From contig CM064690.1 in the NCBI GenBank assembly GCA_032717465.1, positions 11,857,140 to 11,921,139 of the forward strand: a stretch of 64,000 nucleotides of DNA, in the 5' to 3' direction. The first letter of the stretch is position 1; every line of letters begins with the position of its first letter. The notes below the pieces were generated by a model. It was not told where the DNA came from. It did not search any database and saw only the letters and a program-made list of their open reading frames with translations. This stretch comes from Coenobita brevimanus. Its lineage: Eukaryota; Arthropoda; Malacostraca; Decapoda; Coenobitidae. The translations under genes and the position numbers were made by a program. Below are positions 11,595 to 24,771 of this stretch, one piece after another.

Positions 11595-13050
11595 TCATTT
11601 TATCAGAGACAAAGAACACCATATCTTGCTTTTTATTTTTGTTTTTGTTTTTTGAAGAAACAGTCTTGCGGGCTTCTAACCTTTCGTTCGTTCTTCCTGG
11701 AATGAAATAAAAGTTCAACAGAACACTCACTAGACAGGCAATAGTGTCACACCTTCAAATGTTTGTGGAGAGCCGGGAATGGCTAAAAAATCTTGTGCAC
11801 AGATATAAACTTGTGAATGTACTGTACACATTTCATAGAAAGCACCAGTGCAGATAAATCTGCTCTTCGTAACTATCTAACCATATTTCATAGCATAATA
11901 CAGAAGGAGAAAGTGATGTTCGGCACACCACATCCTTAAAAATAAATAAATTAATAAAATAACGAGGCTCCATCGGGTTTAAAAGTTTACAAAGACCACC
12001 TTATCAGATCATTATTATCCAATGCTTCATGGGATCATAATTTGACCATAAGTTAGCCATTCCCACTACGGTACAGGAACCTGGAGAGCACTGACTTACT
12101 ACTCACAAGTCCTGAGTAAATGGAAACTGAGGACTAGGTATCCACATTTCGTACCAGTCATAAAGTGGCACTGGAAATGTAAATTATTGAGACTGGCTTG
12201 TTCTGAGGAAACCACAATATATGCAGGAAAAGCATTACCAATGTTGCAACGAACAACATTTTTATTAAGTCCAGACTTTTTGACAAATTCATGTATGTCA
12301 TCTTCAGCGGATCTCAAAGGATAAAATTGACCTGTAAGGTGATTAAAAGCCTAAAAGAAATATTTCAGCTTGAGCTCATCGTACTTATATAAAAAAGAAA
12401 AAAAAAAAACATAAACTACAGGGGAGACTTAGCTGCACAAGATAAGCAGAGACAGCAGACCGACAATTGTTTAGGGCTAGTATTCGTTTATAAATATGAA
12501 TGGATTCTAGTAATTCCAGATTCTTACTGGTACATATGTCTATTATACTGAAATTCTTGGGATTAACAAAAGTATTAGAATGAAATGAATGTTCCCTTCC
12601 GGCTGAGTGAGTAGGGTTGCTCACAGGGAAACCTGACCTGCTCGACTGACCGCTATGCTCGTCAACACTAGCTTGAAAGCTGGTATTGCGCTTCAAGTAC
12701 ACCCAGTATGGCAATTAAGGCACTTATATTCATAAACGATCGACTAGCAGAGGGAAGTCGGTAGTCGATCTTTGTAGGGAAAAAACACTACACTATGTTT
12801 TTCTTCTTTTTTATACAAGCACGATGAACTCGTTCTGAAATAGTTCTTTTAGGCGTTTAATCACTCTACAGGTAATTTTGATCTTTTTAGATCCACTGAA
12901 GATGACATAGATGAATAGGCCGAAAAGTCTGGACATAACAAAAATAATGTTCGTTGCAATACCTGTGGAAAGGTAAATATTGGCATATCTTACAAAATTC
13001 AGTATAAACCATAAAGTTTACATTATTTGGTCTGCAGAAATGCCGTTTTT
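10700..13050. other. Intron 3, start: no gene recognised
   Basis: Ordinary AT-rich intronic DNA. A 33-A run lies at 11559-11591, possibly an old retroposon tail, but no body was recognised upstream. Open frames up to 109 codons lack domain character. Confidence 0.6.
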
Positions 13051-13059
13051 AACTACCTC

Positions 13060-13420
13060 CTCTAACGAAGTTTGAGGAGGTTATGTATTCACTTATGTTT
13101 GTCTGTTTGTGTGTCCACACGATATCGCCATGGGTTCACAATGAGTTTCAATTAAATTATGTGGTAATGTGGGCCATGGGCCAAGAAAGAATTGATAACA
13201 TATTGAGGCCGATCCTGGTTCGGGTCCGGATCGTATGTATCCCGCAAAATATCTCAAAAAGTTCTTAATGAATTTCAATTAAAAAATGTGGAAGATTGGG
13301 CCATGGGACAAGGAACAATTGATTAAAGTTGGGGGCGAATCCGGATCCTATGTATTCCACACAATATCTCCACGTATCTTGATCCGGATCCTTTTCAGTG
13401 GCATTGGTATTGTTGGAGAT
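13060..13420. repeat. Degenerate tandem repeat, about 128-bp unit
   Basis: ATG(A/G)(A/G)TTTCAATTAAA recurs at about 13141 and 13269. It is each time followed by a GGGCCATGGG-type block, AATTGAT(A/T)A and a TCCGGATC-type block. About two and a half units are visible, preceded by a GAGGAGGTTATGTATTC lead. It is noncoding. Its style resembles the arrays at 34.0 and 40.6 kb. Confidence 0.75.
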
Positions 13421-13429
13421 AAGCGCTTT

Positions 13430-15394
13430 ATGAGTGCTTTCTTGTTTAACATGTGTATGACGAATATAATCCTTCACGTCACTAATGTTCACACAGCTCT
13501 CGGTGATAAATACAGCACTTATCATTTTAGAATAATCTAAAATTAAACAAAATTAATAGGTCTGAGAACATTAAATGATCCATTTGTTAGCGATGATTAG
13601 TGGGGTATCACAAAAAATAGGCTCCTTTGGATCTAGATGTAGCTCTTACTCACATGGCTGAAACATTATTGAAATCCCCTGTTATGATTCTTTCAGACTG
13701 GCATGTTTCCGAGCAGGCCACTCTATGGTATTAGCCTGGCAGAATATCGATATAATTATTTACCGATCTGGCATTACCAGCCAAAACTCAATTCACTCCC
13801 TCGATGTTATATCATCCAGACACCACATTCCTCATCACTAATCATACCATCTTTCCCACTCGAACTCCTAGATACCATTTATCCCTGGTCCATATCCATC
13901 ACCCACTACCTCCTCCTCTATCCTCTTTCACCATGACGTGTAAGTAAAACAGGCTTACTGTATACCTGACGATGGGGAAGATCGAAGAACTAAATAGTAT
14001 TAGCTGACTTATTCCTTTACGTCCATTGTCTGGGAGGTCTGTCTTCATAATTTTGTCTCTGTAAGATATAGCTATTACCCAAGCATCCGCTGGTCAGAAT
14101 TCTACCTGATACGAGCAAGGCAGAAGCCTCAATCACTTTGGAACGTGCTACCTTGGTATTTCTTTTTCCTCATCAGCATCACAGTCAGCGCCATCAGCAT
14201 TATTTGTTATTCCAACAAACAAGAACGGGGTGATGTAGCAGGGACTGGCATTCATAATATTACAATCACGAGGTTACTATTTGTTTTCATATAACAGGTT
14301 CCTCGAATAGCATATTCTTGCTAGGTTAAAATGCATAAGATTATGAAATATTATTCGTCACATTTAAATCAGCAGTTATAGTAGTTGCTACATAAACTGG
14401 GAAGACACATCGTGGACATGTGAGCTGTAATAAATGACGGTGGATGTGCATTCATGGCACAGGCGACATAACATGGACTGAAGGAAGATTTATGGAGGAA
14501 AAAGTAGTGGATATACAGTAAAATATTTTCCTGCCTTCGTTGCAAGAGAAAAACATTTCTTTCCCTCTCGTCATTGTTGTCCATGATTGATAACCAGTGT
14601 AAATAGCCTGAACACTTACTGAGTGTCTTGTTTATCAGGAGAACCAACGGCTGCTAGGCTGGCCGAATATCCTACTGGTAGCAACTGTCACTCCATATTT
14701 AAAAAAAAAAAAAAAAAAAAAATAGGGAATCAAGTTGAAGACATGGGGGCTCGTCAGGATAGTTGTGAACCCGCATAAAGGAACAGTGGGCATTGTTCCG
14801 CCGTCAGTCCCAGATTGTATGAAATCTTGTCTCCCCAGTGCCAAGTTGAATCCTGGTGGTTAAAGAGAAGGATGGAGGGTGGACACAGTTACATTCACTA
14901 GCAAGTATATAACTGAAAATTTTCAAATATATTATGCAACTAAAATCATTTGTAAGATACATCTTTTCACATTTAACATCTCTAGAGATAGCACAGACTA
15001 CTGAATGTGACTCTTTACTGAATGTGACACATGAACAAATGTGTCAATTACGACACCAACATAAGTGAAAAATAGAATGTAATTTCCCCCTCATTTTTGT
15101 GGAAACATTAATATGAGTTTGTAGTTAATTATTCGACGCCGTTACTTCGAAATATGCAAATTAGACAAAATACAATTCCACATTAAAAAACGGTAACAAT
15201 ACAGTTAACCAATTCGCAACATATAGACCCAGTAAGACAGGCTACTCACAAGGCCACAGTAATATTTTATTTAGATGTGGGAAAAATCTACTAGTCAGAA
15301 GGTTCGAAATACTTCCTTTGTCTTTGAAATGCTCAAGTCTTTAACTGCTGAGTAATAAAACTGTTGTTTTAGCCTGAAAAATGAAGTGTTGTAA
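13430..15394. other. Intron 3 sequence without recognisable genes
   Basis: No convincing ORF or transposon was found. A poly-A run lies at about 14700-14722. Open frames here are short and compositional. Confidence 0.55.
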
Positions 15395-16830
15395 ATGCAG
15401 CTAAAAACCAGAAATGAAGCTAAAGATGAAGGCACAGGTAGAAAGATAAAAACCGTAAGAGGTTAGTTTGAAAAATAAAGATTTATGCCAGACTCGATCT
15501 AAAGCCTTTGAGATATCAAGTGCAATAGCAAAGCTTTCGTCAAAGTCCCGAAACAAGGATGACCAGGAGTCTGACAAGTAGATGAGAAGATCGCCAGCGG
15601 AGCATCCCTGGCGGAACGCATACTGACGATCAGATAGAAGGTTGTGATAGGAAAGATGCTTTAACATTTTTCTGTTAAGAATAGACTCGAAAACTTTTGA
15701 GACACAGGATGTTAGAGCAATTGGACGATAATTAGAGGATTGGAAATGGTCACCCTTCTTTGGGACTGGCTGAATGAGAGCAAACTTCCAGCAAGAAGGA
15801 AAGGTATAAGTTGAAAGATGAAGGTGAAAGAGTTTACCTAGGCCGGGTGTAAGCACAGAAGCACAGTTCTTCAGAACAACAGGAGGGACTCCATCAGGCC
15901 CAGATGCGTTGTTAGTATTAAGGCCAGTGATGGCAGAAAATACATCAGCTGAAGACATTTTAATGTCAGCCATGAGGAAGTCAGAGGGGGAAAGTGATGG
16001 AGGAATAACACTGGAATCATCTGAGGTGGAACTGGAGGAGAAAGTCTGAACGACGAGATCTGCTTTATCAGTAGGAGAAATAGCTACAGAGCTATCAGAG
16101 TAGAAAAGAGGAGGGAAGGATGGTGAGGTAAAATTGTTAGAAAGGCTTTTGGCAAGGTGCCGAAAAGAGGGGAAGAATTCTAGTTGAAGAGTTGAGAGCA
16201 TTCAGTACGGATAAAATTTTTAGCAGAGTGAAGCACAGACTTAGCACGATTCCGGGCAGAAACATAAACAAGATGTGATTCAGGGGTGGGTTGGCTCTGG
16301 TACCTTTTATAGGCCCTCTCACTGTTGTGGACAGCATTTTAAAAAGCGTGATTAAACCAAGGCTTTCTTGCATTAGTCAAAGGATATGAGAAGGGAATGT
16401 ATGCTTCCATGCCCGAGAGAATAACCTCCATAATGCGCAAGGCACACGCAGATGGCTCACGGCCATGGAAGCAATAATCATTCAAGGGAAAATCAAAGAA
16501 GTACTGCTTGAGGGCCTCCCAACCCGCAGCACCAAAGTGCCACAGTCAACGTTTCTTTGGAGGGTCCACAGGCTGTACCGGAGCGATAGGACAGGTCAAG
16601 GTAATAAGATTGTGGTCGGAGAAGCCCAACGGAGGGGAAAGATTAACAGTGTAAGCAAAAGGATTAGTTGTAAGGAAGAAGTCAAGTATGTTGGTGCTCT
16701 CTCCAAGGTGGTCAGGGATATGGGTTGGGTGCTGTACAAGCTGCTGTAGGTCATTAAGGAGGTGTGATAGAGCTGCGGGGTTCTCACTAACGGAGAGAAT
16801 GAATTGATGGCGTTGACTGTAAGCAATGAA
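15395..16830 (-). mobile_element. Group B jockey/CR1-like LINE, EN-RT middle fragment, dead
   Basis: The reverse strand carries the end of an endonuclease and the first part of RT. The 15401-16201 frame (266 codons) shows SGPDGVPPVVLKN, PVPKKGD, SNYRPIALTSC, DRQYAFRQG and ALDISKALDRVWHKSL. It stops before the GVPQGS and YADD motifs. Reverse-strand DNA up to 16830 aligns with the endonuclease C-terminal part of the 62.5-64 kb copy (SDHN region, the WHFGAA block and [13 protein letters not shown]), but in shifted frames. Both ends are truncated, so this is a dead internal fragment in intron 3. Confidence 0.85.
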
Positions 16831-16839
16831 AGTGCTCGC

Positions 16840-17437
16840 GGGTGTGCACTGTAAATAAGAGAAAGTTGGATTTTGCTACTTACTTCACACTCACCGTGGT
16901 TACGAATGTTGCAGATCGTAACGCATCATTCTTAGTACACTCACACTTAGATAATGATTTTACCTAACATTATCTTTCCATGGTATAATTACCTTTGGAC
17001 TCTAATCAGCATAGGGTTATCCAAAGGGATCCAGCACCATTTGGGTTTCCATGCAACTGTAGTAGAGTGTATAAACGGTCCCTAGGATGTACTGGCATCT
17101 GACCATCCATAATTCTGTACCAAATTTTATAATATTATACTTCTATTGTATCTGATCTGTAGGAGTACACACTACGATGTTTAATATCAGATGTTTCCCG
17201 TTCGCTGGAGGGAGAATATTATACTTATTCTACTCTAACAGTACACGTACCGAATAGTTTTCCAGTATGACAGAAATTCGCTTGGTTTATAACTTCAGCC
17301 AAATCGATTTTTTTTTTTTTTGAACTTTCAAACATAAACCTGTTCCCTGTTTTCAGAATACTTTACATGATTCTAGAAATAGACAGTATCATGTGAAATC
17401 AATACATTTCGAGTGTTAATAGTTTTTATTATTATTA

Positions 17438-17486
<49 letters not shown>

Positions 17487-17925
17487 TATTATTAATTTCA
17501 CAAAGTGCGGGTACATAGGTTGAGACGCACTTGATTTGGGGGTGCACAGGCTAATGAATGTTCGACAATTTTGAATTAGCATCTTACGTGGAATTCGGCC
17601 ATAATCATTGCTCTAATCTGTAAATAAAACATACTGTTTAGATTTTTTAATACAGTATAGTCACACAATTATCTTAAGCACATGATCTGCTTCGTATAGC
17701 TCCTACTAAACTGCACACTCTCACTTCCATTCCGTCCAGTTCTCTAATGCAGCTCATGACCCATGACCAGTATCTTTTTTTCTTTAATCTGCCAGCCCCT
17801 ATAATTTTGTCCTGTTTTCATGACATCATTGCTTTCCCCAATATTCGTTGGAGGGGCAAAGTTTCCAGCTCTTTAGGCTCTTGCACAGTACCAAAAAAAA
17901 AAAAAAAAAATGTCTTATATCTCAT
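16840..17925. repeat. Intronic DNA with (TTA)n at 17426-17494
   Basis: No gene was recognised. An imperfect TTA trinucleotide run fills 17426-17494, and a 17-A run lies near 17894-17910. Confidence 0.7.
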
Positions 17926-17929
17926 GTAC

Positions 17930-18294
17930 TGTACTCTCACTGCATCTTGCATTTCCTCTATGCAGTTTACACAACCAAACACTCTCCCACAACATACCAC
18001 TGCAACACCATAAATGACCCACACCGTCGCACTCCCAGCTACAACGCACTTACACCGTATCACACCCACGCCATTACACCCCCACACGATAATACACCTA
18101 CAACATCACACTCCTACACCATAACTCACCCTTACCATAACACTCCCTCACCATAACGCTCCCTCACCATAACGCTCCCACATCATAGCCCTCCCACACC
18201 ATAAAACTGCTACGCATTAACACTTCCTCATCATAACACTCCGTCAACATAACATAACCACATCATCATACGCCACACTATAACACACACACAC

Positions 18295-18365
<71 letters not shown>

Positions 18366-18414
18366 AACTCATTAACATACCAACACCATACCACACACAC
18401 ACACCAGAACGTGA

Positions 18415-18469
<55 letters not shown>

Positions 18470-18480
18470 ATAACACTCCC
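17930..18480. repeat. Degenerate CACCATAACACTCCC repeat grading into (CA)n
   Basis: A string of variants of ACCATAACGCTCCCTC (about 16 bp) covers about 18000-18270. Two (CA)n runs follow at 18283-18364 and 18415-18468. The + strand is almost free of G, so long Cys-Val ORFs on the other strand are artefacts. Confidence 0.85.
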
Positions 18481-18551
18481 GCACCATCACACTCCCACAT
18501 CGTAAAGTGTAGAGTCCATCTGTCTTACAAGAGGGGCATTTCTTTACTTTA

Positions 18552-19050
18552 AGGCTGCGTCACATTGGGCCAAAAGTGGCTAACATGCGAGCAGCGTTTG
18601 TGAGGTAAAACGGCTAGCAAAGTCCAGTTGCTGCTACATTCGTGTATTTTTGCGAGTCGAAATGGCTGGCAGTGCCGTCTGCCTTGGAGACTCGTGATCA
18701 TTTGTAAACAAAGCACCACGGCGTATCCACTCCCTTTTCCTCAGTTTCCGCAACTGCCTCAGGTACCTCAGTAACTCCAGAGCCACAAGGCAGAGTACTA
18801 GAGATTTCCTTTCCACGGGATCCATATCGAATACTGGTCACAGTCTGATTTCCACTCATTGTTTGGAAACAAAGCAGACAGCCTCCGCGGCTGGCCACCA
18901 GAGTGTACGAATGTTGAGTTCAACAGGCTGTGAGCGAAAATTATCCATTTCGCCTCGCAAGCGAAATCTAGCTCACAGTGGGTGAGTTTGGCTAGCGCTA
19001 ACAATACTTGCTCTCATGTTAGTCGCTTTTGGCCCAGTGTGACGCCGCCT
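18552..19050. mobile_element. Harbinger-like nonautonomous DNA element (MITE), 499 bp
   Basis: The ends form long inverted repeats. The left end starts AGGCTGCGTCACATTGGGCC and the right end, inverted, starts AGGCGGCGTCACACTGGGCC. The match continues through CAAAAG-(T/C)G-(G/A)CTAACATG to about 50 bp. Both sides are flanked by TTA (18549-18551 and 19051-19053), the 3-bp target duplication typical of PIF/Harbinger elements. There is no transposase frame. The class rests on the TTA duplication and TIR style. Confidence 0.8.
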
Positions 19051-19099
19051 TTATTTGCATATGATCGTTTTGCTTTACCATCACTAAAATAGTAGTCAT

Positions 19100-19800
19100 G
19101 TTGAATCTCAAAAAGCATGTGTCTGTCCATGTGTCTTTTTGTCTTTCCTTTTTCAAAAGGGATATACACATTTTAACTTTAATATAATAAAATTCTCTAA
19201 TGAAGATAAACGAGAAGTGGCACTCTTGATTTTGCTTTGAGGGGTAAGCCTCTAATTAAGTTTATCTATGGGTCCGCCTGTCTGCCTCACTTATAATTTT
19301 TCTCTGGGGTAGGGATTTTATCCCATTATAATTTAATCTAATCGTTTAGTGACAAGAAGCGAAAGATGTCAGTCACTAAATTCCGATGCTGAATCTGTCT
19401 CCCTACCTGTCTGACCATCTTTTGCTTTTTCATTATAGGAGGGGCACATTCTTGCCAAAATTGAATAATTTTGTACAGGGGTAGAAAGAGTAAAACAATT
19501 ATTGTCAGTCGTTAATAGGGACTGTATGCCTTCCGTTCCTTCTATTTGTCTCTCATTATGCCTGTCTATTGCTACTTTCTTAGGGCTTAGGGGAAGGCAT
19601 CTTACCTGCAGAGCTGAATAAATTTGTTTGTCGGTAGCAAAACTGAAACAAATAATTGTGAAACAATAACAGGGATTGATGGTCAGTCTCTAAATGTCTT
19701 CCTGTCTGTAAATGTTTGTTTATATTTCTGTCTGTCTTACGATGGGGTGAAGGGATTCCCTTCTCTCCTGGGTGTTAATAAATAATTTTATTATAACAAT
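19100..19800. repeat. Degenerate tandem repeat, about 130-155 bp unit
   Basis: CCTGTCTG/CCTGTCTA blocks recur at about 19277, 19406, 19561 and 19701. They alternate with GGGGT(A/G)(A/G)GGGA-like and GAATAATTTT-like blocks. Four to five diverged units are visible with no coding capacity. Confidence 0.65.
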
Positions 19801-20329
19801 ATAAAACAGTTTAATTTTTGGATTACTTTCAGCTGCTGTTTACTGTATAGCCTCGAGTTCTATGGTGACAAGAAAATTAAAATCCCAAAATACATTGTTC
19901 ATAACATCTGTGCAGGAAATTCTGTTTTAGAATGCAGGTAACAATATTTATCAAACTTTGCAAGCAGACACCAATATGTGACCACAGACGAATGCAGGCT
20001 GTCAACAAGCGTATCAGGTAGAAAGAGATGAGCTGCGAATATCCAGATACAGAAGGGGTTATAGACATCACCGTAGCACGGTATCAGACTCAACGAAAGG
20101 GTGACAAAGATAAATACATCATCACATCTTTCCAGCTAACTGGTAAGGATGCTTGCGTGCTATCTCCAGGGAGATAACGCTGTAGGTGAAATATTATAAA
20201 CAGCGATCCCAAAGCATTTGAACTGTGATATTATTATTATTATTTTTTATTTATTTTTTCCTGGCCTATCAACCATTGGGACCGAAGCCCCTGGTTATTA
20301 AGGTCGGATATATATATGTATATACATTT

Positions 20330-20331
<2 letters not shown>

Positions 20332-20363
<32 letters not shown>

Positions 20364-20397
20364 CCATGCATACATACAGACACACTTTCATGCAAAC

Positions 20398-20442
<45 letters not shown>
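20332..20442. repeat. (CA)n and (TA)n microsatellites
   Basis: A CA run occupies 20332-20361 and a TA run 20399-20442. They lie just beyond the T-rich (A-rich on the minus strand) presumed 3' tail of the I-like LINE. Confidence 0.95.
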
Positions 20443-20445
<3 letters not shown>

Positions 20446-20639
20446 ATTTTAATTTTATTTTTTTGTATTTTTATTTTTTTAAATTTTTTCTTGGTTTTAT
20501 ATTTTTTATACCTTATATTATAAAGAAAAACTAATCTAAAGACCTTAAAACTAAACACCTAACAGACAAATCGCTAACCTATACTAAATCCTACAGAGAC
20601 AAATAGCTAGGCTTAAACTAATGATAAAAATACCTCGAC

Positions 20640-21060
20640 TAACAGAGCACCATCGACTGCAGATATGTTATGCCTTTCTACATGACATACCTGCACTCAT
20701 CACCTGGTGACTGTCAGTCGAGGCACAACCTAATATAGGGGACATCAATATATGAAAGGGAACCAGACGAGTCAGGTACATTTCCATATACGTCAGCTGT
20801 CGGCCCTAATTAGAATAACTTAAGCAGGATAGCATAATGTATTTACATAATTTATACAATGAGTGAAGAACCTCTCCCAGCAGACCACCATCGACTGCAA
20901 GTGCCCAATACCTTCCTATATTGCACACTTGCACTCATCAGCTGGTGACTGTCAGGCGAGGAACTTGGCTTAATGTAGGGGACATTTATATTAGAAATAG
21001 ATCAGTGGGAGGAGAAACTATTTAAAATATGTCAACTGTCAACCCTAATTAATACTACAA
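20640..21060 (-). repeat. Two-unit tandem repeat in the LINE 3' UTR (about 238-bp period)
   Basis: Two diverged copies, about 20643-20822 and 20881-21058, share CACCATCGACTGCA, GCACTCATCA, CTGGTGACTGTCAG and TAGGGGACAT. On the minus strand they lie downstream of the ORF2 stop, so they belong to the 3' UTR. Tandem 3' UTR units are known in several LINE groups; any function here is inference. Confidence 0.85.
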
Positions 21061-21109
21061 TATATACATATATACCGTTGATAAAAACCATAACCACACA
21101 GTAAAAAAG

Positions 21110-24100
21110 TCACATCACTCTGATCAGTCCGGTCTCTCTCAAGAAAGCCATCAATTTATCAGTCATAACAATGTCCCCATCACCCAGGATGGTGGACAGG
21201 GTGAAGGGGACGTCTGCTGCGCTGCAGTAATTTATAAGTGAAGCACGTTCACGAATAAATCGCCGACAGCGCTGGATGATATGACTGATAGATAACACCG
21301 CATCACAGATGTCACAGTGCGGTGGGAAGCGTCTTTCCATATAAGGTTTCATATGTGTTAAAATGGTGGCATTGAGCCGTAACCGTGCCAACACTTTTTC
21401 TTCCAGGTGACTGGGGTGGTTGGCGGTGTCCCAGTAGCCCAGGTACGGCTTACAGGTCGGAATATTTAGTCTGCTCCACTGACCTTGCCACAGAAGATTT
21501 ATTGATTTCTTTCCGAGAGAGAGACTCAACCATAGATCACGAGGAACGTCCCAAGTCTCCTCGAGATCTACAGCCGACTTTGTAAGTAAGTCAGCCTGCT
21601 CATTGCCGTAGATACGACAATGACCAGGCACCCAGATCAGCGTGAATGACTTGTTGCATGAATGCAACTTATTAACGATGCGGCCCTGGATCTCGTGAGA
21701 GTCCGTAGTACAAGATGCAATTGCCTGAAGGGCTGATTTTGAATCTGAAAATATGACAAATGAGTCATGCCTAGAATTGAGAGCATAGTCTATGGCTTTG
21801 TCAATAGCAAAAAGTTCGGAGGTAAACACAGATGTATGAGTCGGCAACCAATACCTAAGTGCACATTCAGTCGACCACACACTTGCATCCACACATTCAC
21901 TCGACTTGGAGCCGTCGGTGTACAATTGACGGGACTCCAAGTGACGAACAATGATGTTACGAAACAAGTGGTGGACCTCCGCCTCCGGCGCCTTGGCCTT
22001 TGGTGCTGGGAGCCATGAGACATCTACTGTAAAGCCGGGTGGCTCCCAAGGTGCTATCTTTTTAAACACCAACTTGTCACAGTCACTGGGGTCCACACCA
22101 AGCTCCTGAGTCAGTAAGTGGAGGCGAACGGCAAGTGGCCGACGCACCCCCCGCAGAATGTGGTGGTATTGATGCAGGGGGGTACAGGCCACATTGCTGA
22201 TATTACTTTTCCTTAATGTCCTTACGCCGTAGGACAAGGCCAGGTGGTCATGGCGAATACGGAGGGGAGGCACATTCGCCTCCACTTCCATACGAGTCAC
22301 ACGGGTACACTGGACGGCTCCAAGACAAATTCGCAAACATTTATTCTGTAACACATCCACTCCTTTCAGCGTGGCATCGGATGCCGAGCCATACACCTGT
22401 GCGCCATAGTCTAGCTTCGATCGAATAAGGGACTTATACACCATTAATAAAGATTTTCTGTCAGCACCCCAGGTAGTACCTGCTAGGTACTTGAGGACAT
22501 TTAACGGTTTATCACAACGAGCAAGCAAAGTATTAACGTGAAGTTTAAAATTCATTCTATGATCAAAATGTATTCCTAAAAATTTTACAGAATTTTGAAA
22601 AGGTACCGCCTGATTATCCAAAGTTAAGCACAATTTAGGTACGTTACGATTAGTGAAGACTATAGCGGCACACTTGCACACGGAAAACTTAAATCCCCGC
22701 TGCAAAGTCCATTGGTGGACAGAGTCAAAGGCTGCTTGAATCCGCCCAGCTGAAAATTGTGCATTACGGGAAGAGTGCCATATTGCACAATCGTCAGCGT
22801 AGAGTGAGTATTTAAGATTCCTCGGGATGGGAGCTGATGACAGAATATCATTGATCATAATACTAAATAAAGTAGGACTAAGCACACTTCCCTGTGGCAC
22901 CCCGTTTTCCTGGATAAATATATCCGATGTTACGTTACGGGGCAATTTGACAGAGAAAGTTCTGTCCCTTAAGAAATTTGAAATAAAAACAGGCAAATTT
23001 CCTCTTAAACCATAAGCATAGAGCTTCATTAGTATACCGTGTCGCCAGGTCATGTCATAGGCTTTATGGATGTCCAAGAACATCCCTATCATGAATTCTT
23101 TATTGGCAAATGACTCTGCAATACAATGTTCCAAATTCATTAAATGATCTAGTGAACTTCTGTACTTATGGAAGCCACATTGTTGATCATTTAACAAATT
23201 CTTCGACTCTAAAACAAAAAGAAGCCTATTGTTAACTGTACGTTCCATGACCTTACATAGACAAGAAGTCAACACAATAGGACAAAATGAAGTGGGATTC
23301 ATAAGACGACCAGCCTCTTTGGGTATCAGTATGACGTGCGCAAAGTGCCATGAGTTTGGGAACGTTCGAGACGCCCAAATCTCATTGTACAATGCTAACA
23401 TCTAAATCAGGTTGTCCTGATTAAGATGCTGGATCATACCGTACGTGATGGTGTCTGGTTAAGGGCTGGTGTCTTTACAGGATTTAAGGGCAAGGAGCAG
23501 TTCATCTAGCTTAAACTCTTGGTTGTACAGGGAGTCTACGTCTTCTGTGGCAAAGTCTAATATCTGTAGCTCAGCCATGCGTTTATGATGTTGAAAACGT
23601 GGGTCATAATTGGCTGAGCTATTTACATGTGAAAAACTCCTGGCGAGGATGTTAGCAACGTCCACGGGCTCGTCATAGGTGGTGTTATTCACCTGCAAGG
23701 TGGTCACAGGGAAGTATGGGCGTTTATTATTTAATAATCTTATAGTGGACCAGACTTTATGTAATGGTGTTGTACGAGTCACCGTGGACACAAAGGACTG
23801 CCAGGAGTCACGTTTAGCCCTTCTTATTATTCTCCTTGCCTCAGCCCGTGCCTGTTTGTATGCAATAAAATTTTCCTCAGTGGGCTGACTATCAAAAATC
23901 CTGTATCTCCTATTGCATTTTCTTAATGCTTGTCGGCAATCCGGCGTCCACCAATGTGCTCTATGCTTTGCATGAACTGTAGAAGTCTTGGGAATAGCAG
24001 CCTCAGCTGCATGTAATAAGGAAGTAGTTATATTTTCGACCTTAACATCTATGGTCTCCTCAGATATATCTAAATTGGCGATCCTTGAGAAGGATCCCCA

Positions 24101-24771
24101 ATCTGTTTTCTTATAGTTAAATTTTGGAGGTGGAGGGTCCGAAATGATGTCGCGTGTATAAGAAAGACAGATGGGTAAATGATCACTTCCCAAGGAGTCG
24201 TCATAAGTGTCCCATGAGAGATCTTGATGTATACCAGGGGAGGCCAAAGATAAGTCAATGGCCGAAAAGATACCAGTACGATCATTTACACGAGTCGCTC
24301 TACCATCGTTCAGAAGACAGAGGTTGGACTGTAGTATTAGGTCGGCTACTTGCTCCCCACGACCATCAATCCTCAAGCTACCCCATTGATAGTGATGGGC
24401 ATTAAAATCGCCCAACACTAACTTATTTCCAGGCAGATGTTCAGCTAGTGAACATGTGGAGGACAGTATAGAGAGCAAATAGACAGATACGTGTTATTAA
24501 ATTTTACTCTGCATGCGACCGTTTCCAGAGTAGAATTTAGAATCACCTCCGTTTGTGGGTGTGATTTGTGTGTGTAAATGGTTACTCCGTGACCTTCATA
24601 TCTTCTATATGAGTGATAGTGTTTTAACTGCGGAGGATCAGGATGATCCTCCAGGTGGGTCTCCTGTAAACAAACAACGTCTGGCCTGTGTATAGAAAGC
24701 AAGATTGCTATATTGTGTAACTTATTCCCAATACCTCTACAATTTCACTTTAGTATAGTGAATGCGATGGT
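21110..24771 (-). pseudogene. I-like LINE ORF2: endonuclease-RT-RNase H, broken
   Basis: The apurinic-type endonuclease starts at a WNCRG-type motif whose Trp is now TGA (about 24750), then VVCLQETHLED, VLGDFNAHH and GSDHLPICL. RT follows with GVPQGSVLSPTLF and the intact catalytic box SLYADDCAIW. RNase H shows LYTDGSKS, ELFAIDKAI, FSDSKSAL and WVPGHCRIYGNEQAD. A C-terminal knuckle CDICDAVLSISHIIQRC ends the protein. The frame shifts near 24475. In-frame stops lie at 23459-23461 and just upstream of 23401, so the largest intact piece is 763 codons (21110-23401). ORF2 probably began at an ATG right after the ORF1 stop; that codon is now ATC. It would encode target-primed reverse transcription functions, now lost. 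Confidence 0.92.

Noticed and set aside
14369..14844. Minus-strand frames near 14.4-14.8 kb as host exons
   Set aside because: Short, interrupted by a poly-A run, no family signature.
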